Assembly (NCBI GenBank): GCA_964586055.1
Contig: CAZPFX010000028.1
Span: 1 to 7,363, forward strand
DNA length: 7,363 nucleotides
Reading direction: 5' to 3'
Origin: UM-FILTER-42-14 sp964586055
Lineage (GTDB): Bacteria > Patescibacteriota > Microgenomatia > UBA1400 > PJMF01
The stretch's first letter is position 1, and each line of letters begins with the position of its first letter. This document shows, piece after piece, positions 6,753 to 7,363 of the stretch. The notes under the pieces were generated by a model. It had not been told where the DNA came from. It searched no databases and worked only from the letters and a program-made list of their open reading frames with translations. The position numbers and the translations under genes were made by a program.

Positions 6753-6961
6753 TGCCAGCCACCATTACTCATAACACTAGTTCTATGAATAATTTACTGA
6801 ATGATTATCTTATGATGACGGCAAATACAGGTTTGCCAGAGCCTTATGCTAGAGATGAAAAACTCAACTCTCCCTTAGATAGTAAAAAATTTGAAGATTA
6901 TGCAACAGAAATGGAATCTTTATTGAAAAAAGATCCATCTAAATTTGTTAAACTTTTTTAA
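6752..6961 (+). CDS. Unrecognised 69-aa protein, possible antitoxin
   Basis: I do not recognise this gene. The 69-aa product is hydrophilic, with a short N-terminal stretch containing N-N-L-L-N-D-Y-L-M-M (13-22), a proline-containing middle (L-P-E-P-Y) and an acidic-to-basic C-terminal helix ending S-L-L-K-K-D-P-S-K-F-V-K-L-F. It has no signal peptide, membrane helix or obvious DNA-binding motif. The start overlaps the DUF3467 stop by one base, and the stop lies 12 bases before the RelE-like gene. A second in-frame ATG at 6785 would give a 58-aa form. Size and position just before a RelE-like gene fit an antitoxin, but only by context. Confidence 0.55.
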   Translation: MPATITHNTSSMNNLLNDYLMMTANTGLPEPYARDEKLNSPLDSKKFEDYATEMESLLKKDPSKFVKLF

Positions 6962-6973
6962 GTCTGCCAAGCT

Positions 6974-7261
6974 ATGTATGATGTTAAAGCACATTCGAAA
7001 TATGCAAAGAGGTTCAAAAAACTGCTTAACTCACTTTCAACAAACGATAGCAAGAAATTAAAATTATTTTTGCAGAGCACTCCCAAGGGAAATAAAACTT
7101 CTCATACAACCTGTAAAAAAATCAAGAATAACTACCAGTTTGATGTGCCAGGCGCAAAGGGAAATCGAGTAATATATAGAGTTTTTGATGACTCGAAAAC
7201 AGTACTTCTTTTATTCGCAGGAAATCATGAAGACGCAAAATCATTTATTAAAAATTTGTGA
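6974..7261 (+). CDS. RelE/ParE-superfamily-like toxin
   Basis: This 95-aa basic protein has the layout of the RelE/ParE fold. Two N-terminal helices (K-Y-A-K-R-F-K-K-L-L at 9-18, K-K-L-K-L-F-L at 27-33) precede a beta-rich half. There the pattern G-N-R-V-I-Y-R-V (63-70), then T-V-L-L-L-F-A-G-N-H-E-D (76-87) and a final helix A-K-S-F-I is typical of this superfamily. R65, R69 and H85 sit where active-site or RNA-binding residues often occur. RelE members are ribosome-dependent mRNA endonucleases and ParE members poison gyrase; the sequence alone does not tell which applies. A Shine-Dalgarno is not evident, which fits translation coupled to the gene 12 bases upstream. Conserved motifs suggest it is intact. 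Confidence 0.6.
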   Translation: MYDVKAHSKYAKRFKKLLNSLSTNDSKKLKLFLQSTPKGNKTSHTTCKKIKNNYQFDVPGAKGNRVIYRVFDDSKTVLLLFAGNHEDAKSFIKNL

Positions 7262-7280
7262 TCATTGACACGATGCCAGT

Positions 7281-7301
7281 AAGTATCACATATTGATACT
7301 T
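7281..7301. repeat. Perfect 8-bp inverted repeat with 5-base centre, possible operator
   Basis: AAGTATCA (7281-7288) and TGATACTT (7294-7301) are exact reverse complements around CATAT. The element sits between the RelE-like stop and the next start. It overlaps a possible -10 (CATATT, 7289-7294, 18 bases after TTGACA at 7265-7270) and a possible -35 (TTGATA, 7293-7298). It could be a repressor site or an RNA hairpin; without a following T-run it is a poor intrinsic terminator. Confidence 0.5.
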
Positions 7302-7320
7302 TATGGAATCGTACTATAAG
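7293..7320 (+). promoter_or_regulatory. Candidate promoter for the last gene
   Basis: TTGATA (7293-7298) and TATAAG (7315-7320) each match five of six consensus bases, with 16 bases between. Transcription would start about 7326-7328, almost at the ATG, leaving out the AAGGA. The alternative is TTGACA at 7265-7270 with a weaker -10 at 7289-7294, which would keep the Shine-Dalgarno in the message. Confidence 0.35.
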
Positions 7321-7322
7321 GA
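7318..7322 (+). promoter_or_regulatory. Shine-Dalgarno of the last, partial gene
   Basis: AAGGA lies six bases before the ATG at 7329 and supports that start although only a few codons are visible. Confidence 0.55.
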
Positions 7323-7328
7323 CAATCT

Positions 7329-7363
7329 ATGAGTTTATTCCAAATAATTGCCACACTTTTCGC
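7329..7363 (+). CDS. Start of a gene, 3'-truncated by window edge; possibly a small membrane protein
   Basis: Eleven complete codons are visible: M-S-L-F-Q-I-I-A-T-L-F. The start is supported by AAGGA six bases upstream and promoter-like boxes before it. The hydrophobic N terminus suggests a membrane helix beginning at once, as in DUF2304 proteins, which often accompany DPM1-like GT2 genes. This identity is a guess from eleven residues plus the nearby GT2 gene. Confidence 0.5.
   Translation, partial: MSLFQIIATLF

Noticed and set aside
1..7363. Alternative genetic code with TGA as an amino acid
   Set aside because: TGA ends several genes at the expected length, some in ATGA overlaps, and no gene needs TGA read-through.

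Overview
The window reads like part of a small bacterial genome, most likely a Candidate Phyla Radiation (Patescibacteria, Microgenomates-like) lineage. This is an inference: the genes are packed with 1-23 bp overlaps or very short spacers, and the locus combines several multi-spanning GT-C membrane proteins, a short DPM1-like GT2 enzyme and small toxin-antitoxin-like genes, a mix I associate with that group. TGA ends several genes, including the first membrane gene, the small partner of the nucleotidyltransferase, the GT2 gene and the RelE-like gene. The standard bacterial code therefore applies, and the TGA-glycine code of Gracilibacteria/Absconditabacteria is excluded. There are no rRNA, tRNA, CRISPR or insertion-sequence signatures.

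Layout. Bases 1-3574 (+) hold a tightly coupled three-gene run: the 3' part of a PTPS-related/YfhO-like membrane protein, a PIG-V-like GT-C mannosyltransferase and an NAD-dependent nucleotide-sugar epimerase. Bases 3579-4458 (+) hold a two-gene toxin-antitoxin-like unit: a 94-aa DUF6922-like protein and an AbiEii/AbiGii-type nucleotidyltransferase. Bases 4455-5710 (-) carry one GT39-like membrane glycosyltransferase gene broken by a run of 100 N (5432-5531). Its two ends are not in the same frame if the gap is taken literally, so the gap length is probably a placeholder. A GT2 polyprenyl-phosphate-sugar synthase (5760-6431, +) diverges from it. Bases 6477-7261 (+) form a lower-GC cassette of three small genes: a DUF3467 protein, an unrecognised 69-aa protein and a RelE/ParE-like protein. 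After a palindromic intergenic region, the first 11 codons of another gene begin at 7329.

How the genes fit together. The GT2 enzyme would make a lipid-phosphate sugar on the inner face of the membrane. GT-C enzymes (PIG-V-like, GT39-like and perhaps the PTPS-related protein) typically use such donors on the outer face to decorate proteins or glycans. The epimerase would supply an alternative nucleotide sugar. The window is therefore a cell-surface glycan locus into which two small toxin-antitoxin-like modules have been placed. I found no clearly new system. The least explained part is the DUF3467 / 69-aa / RelE-like cassette and the palindrome after it.
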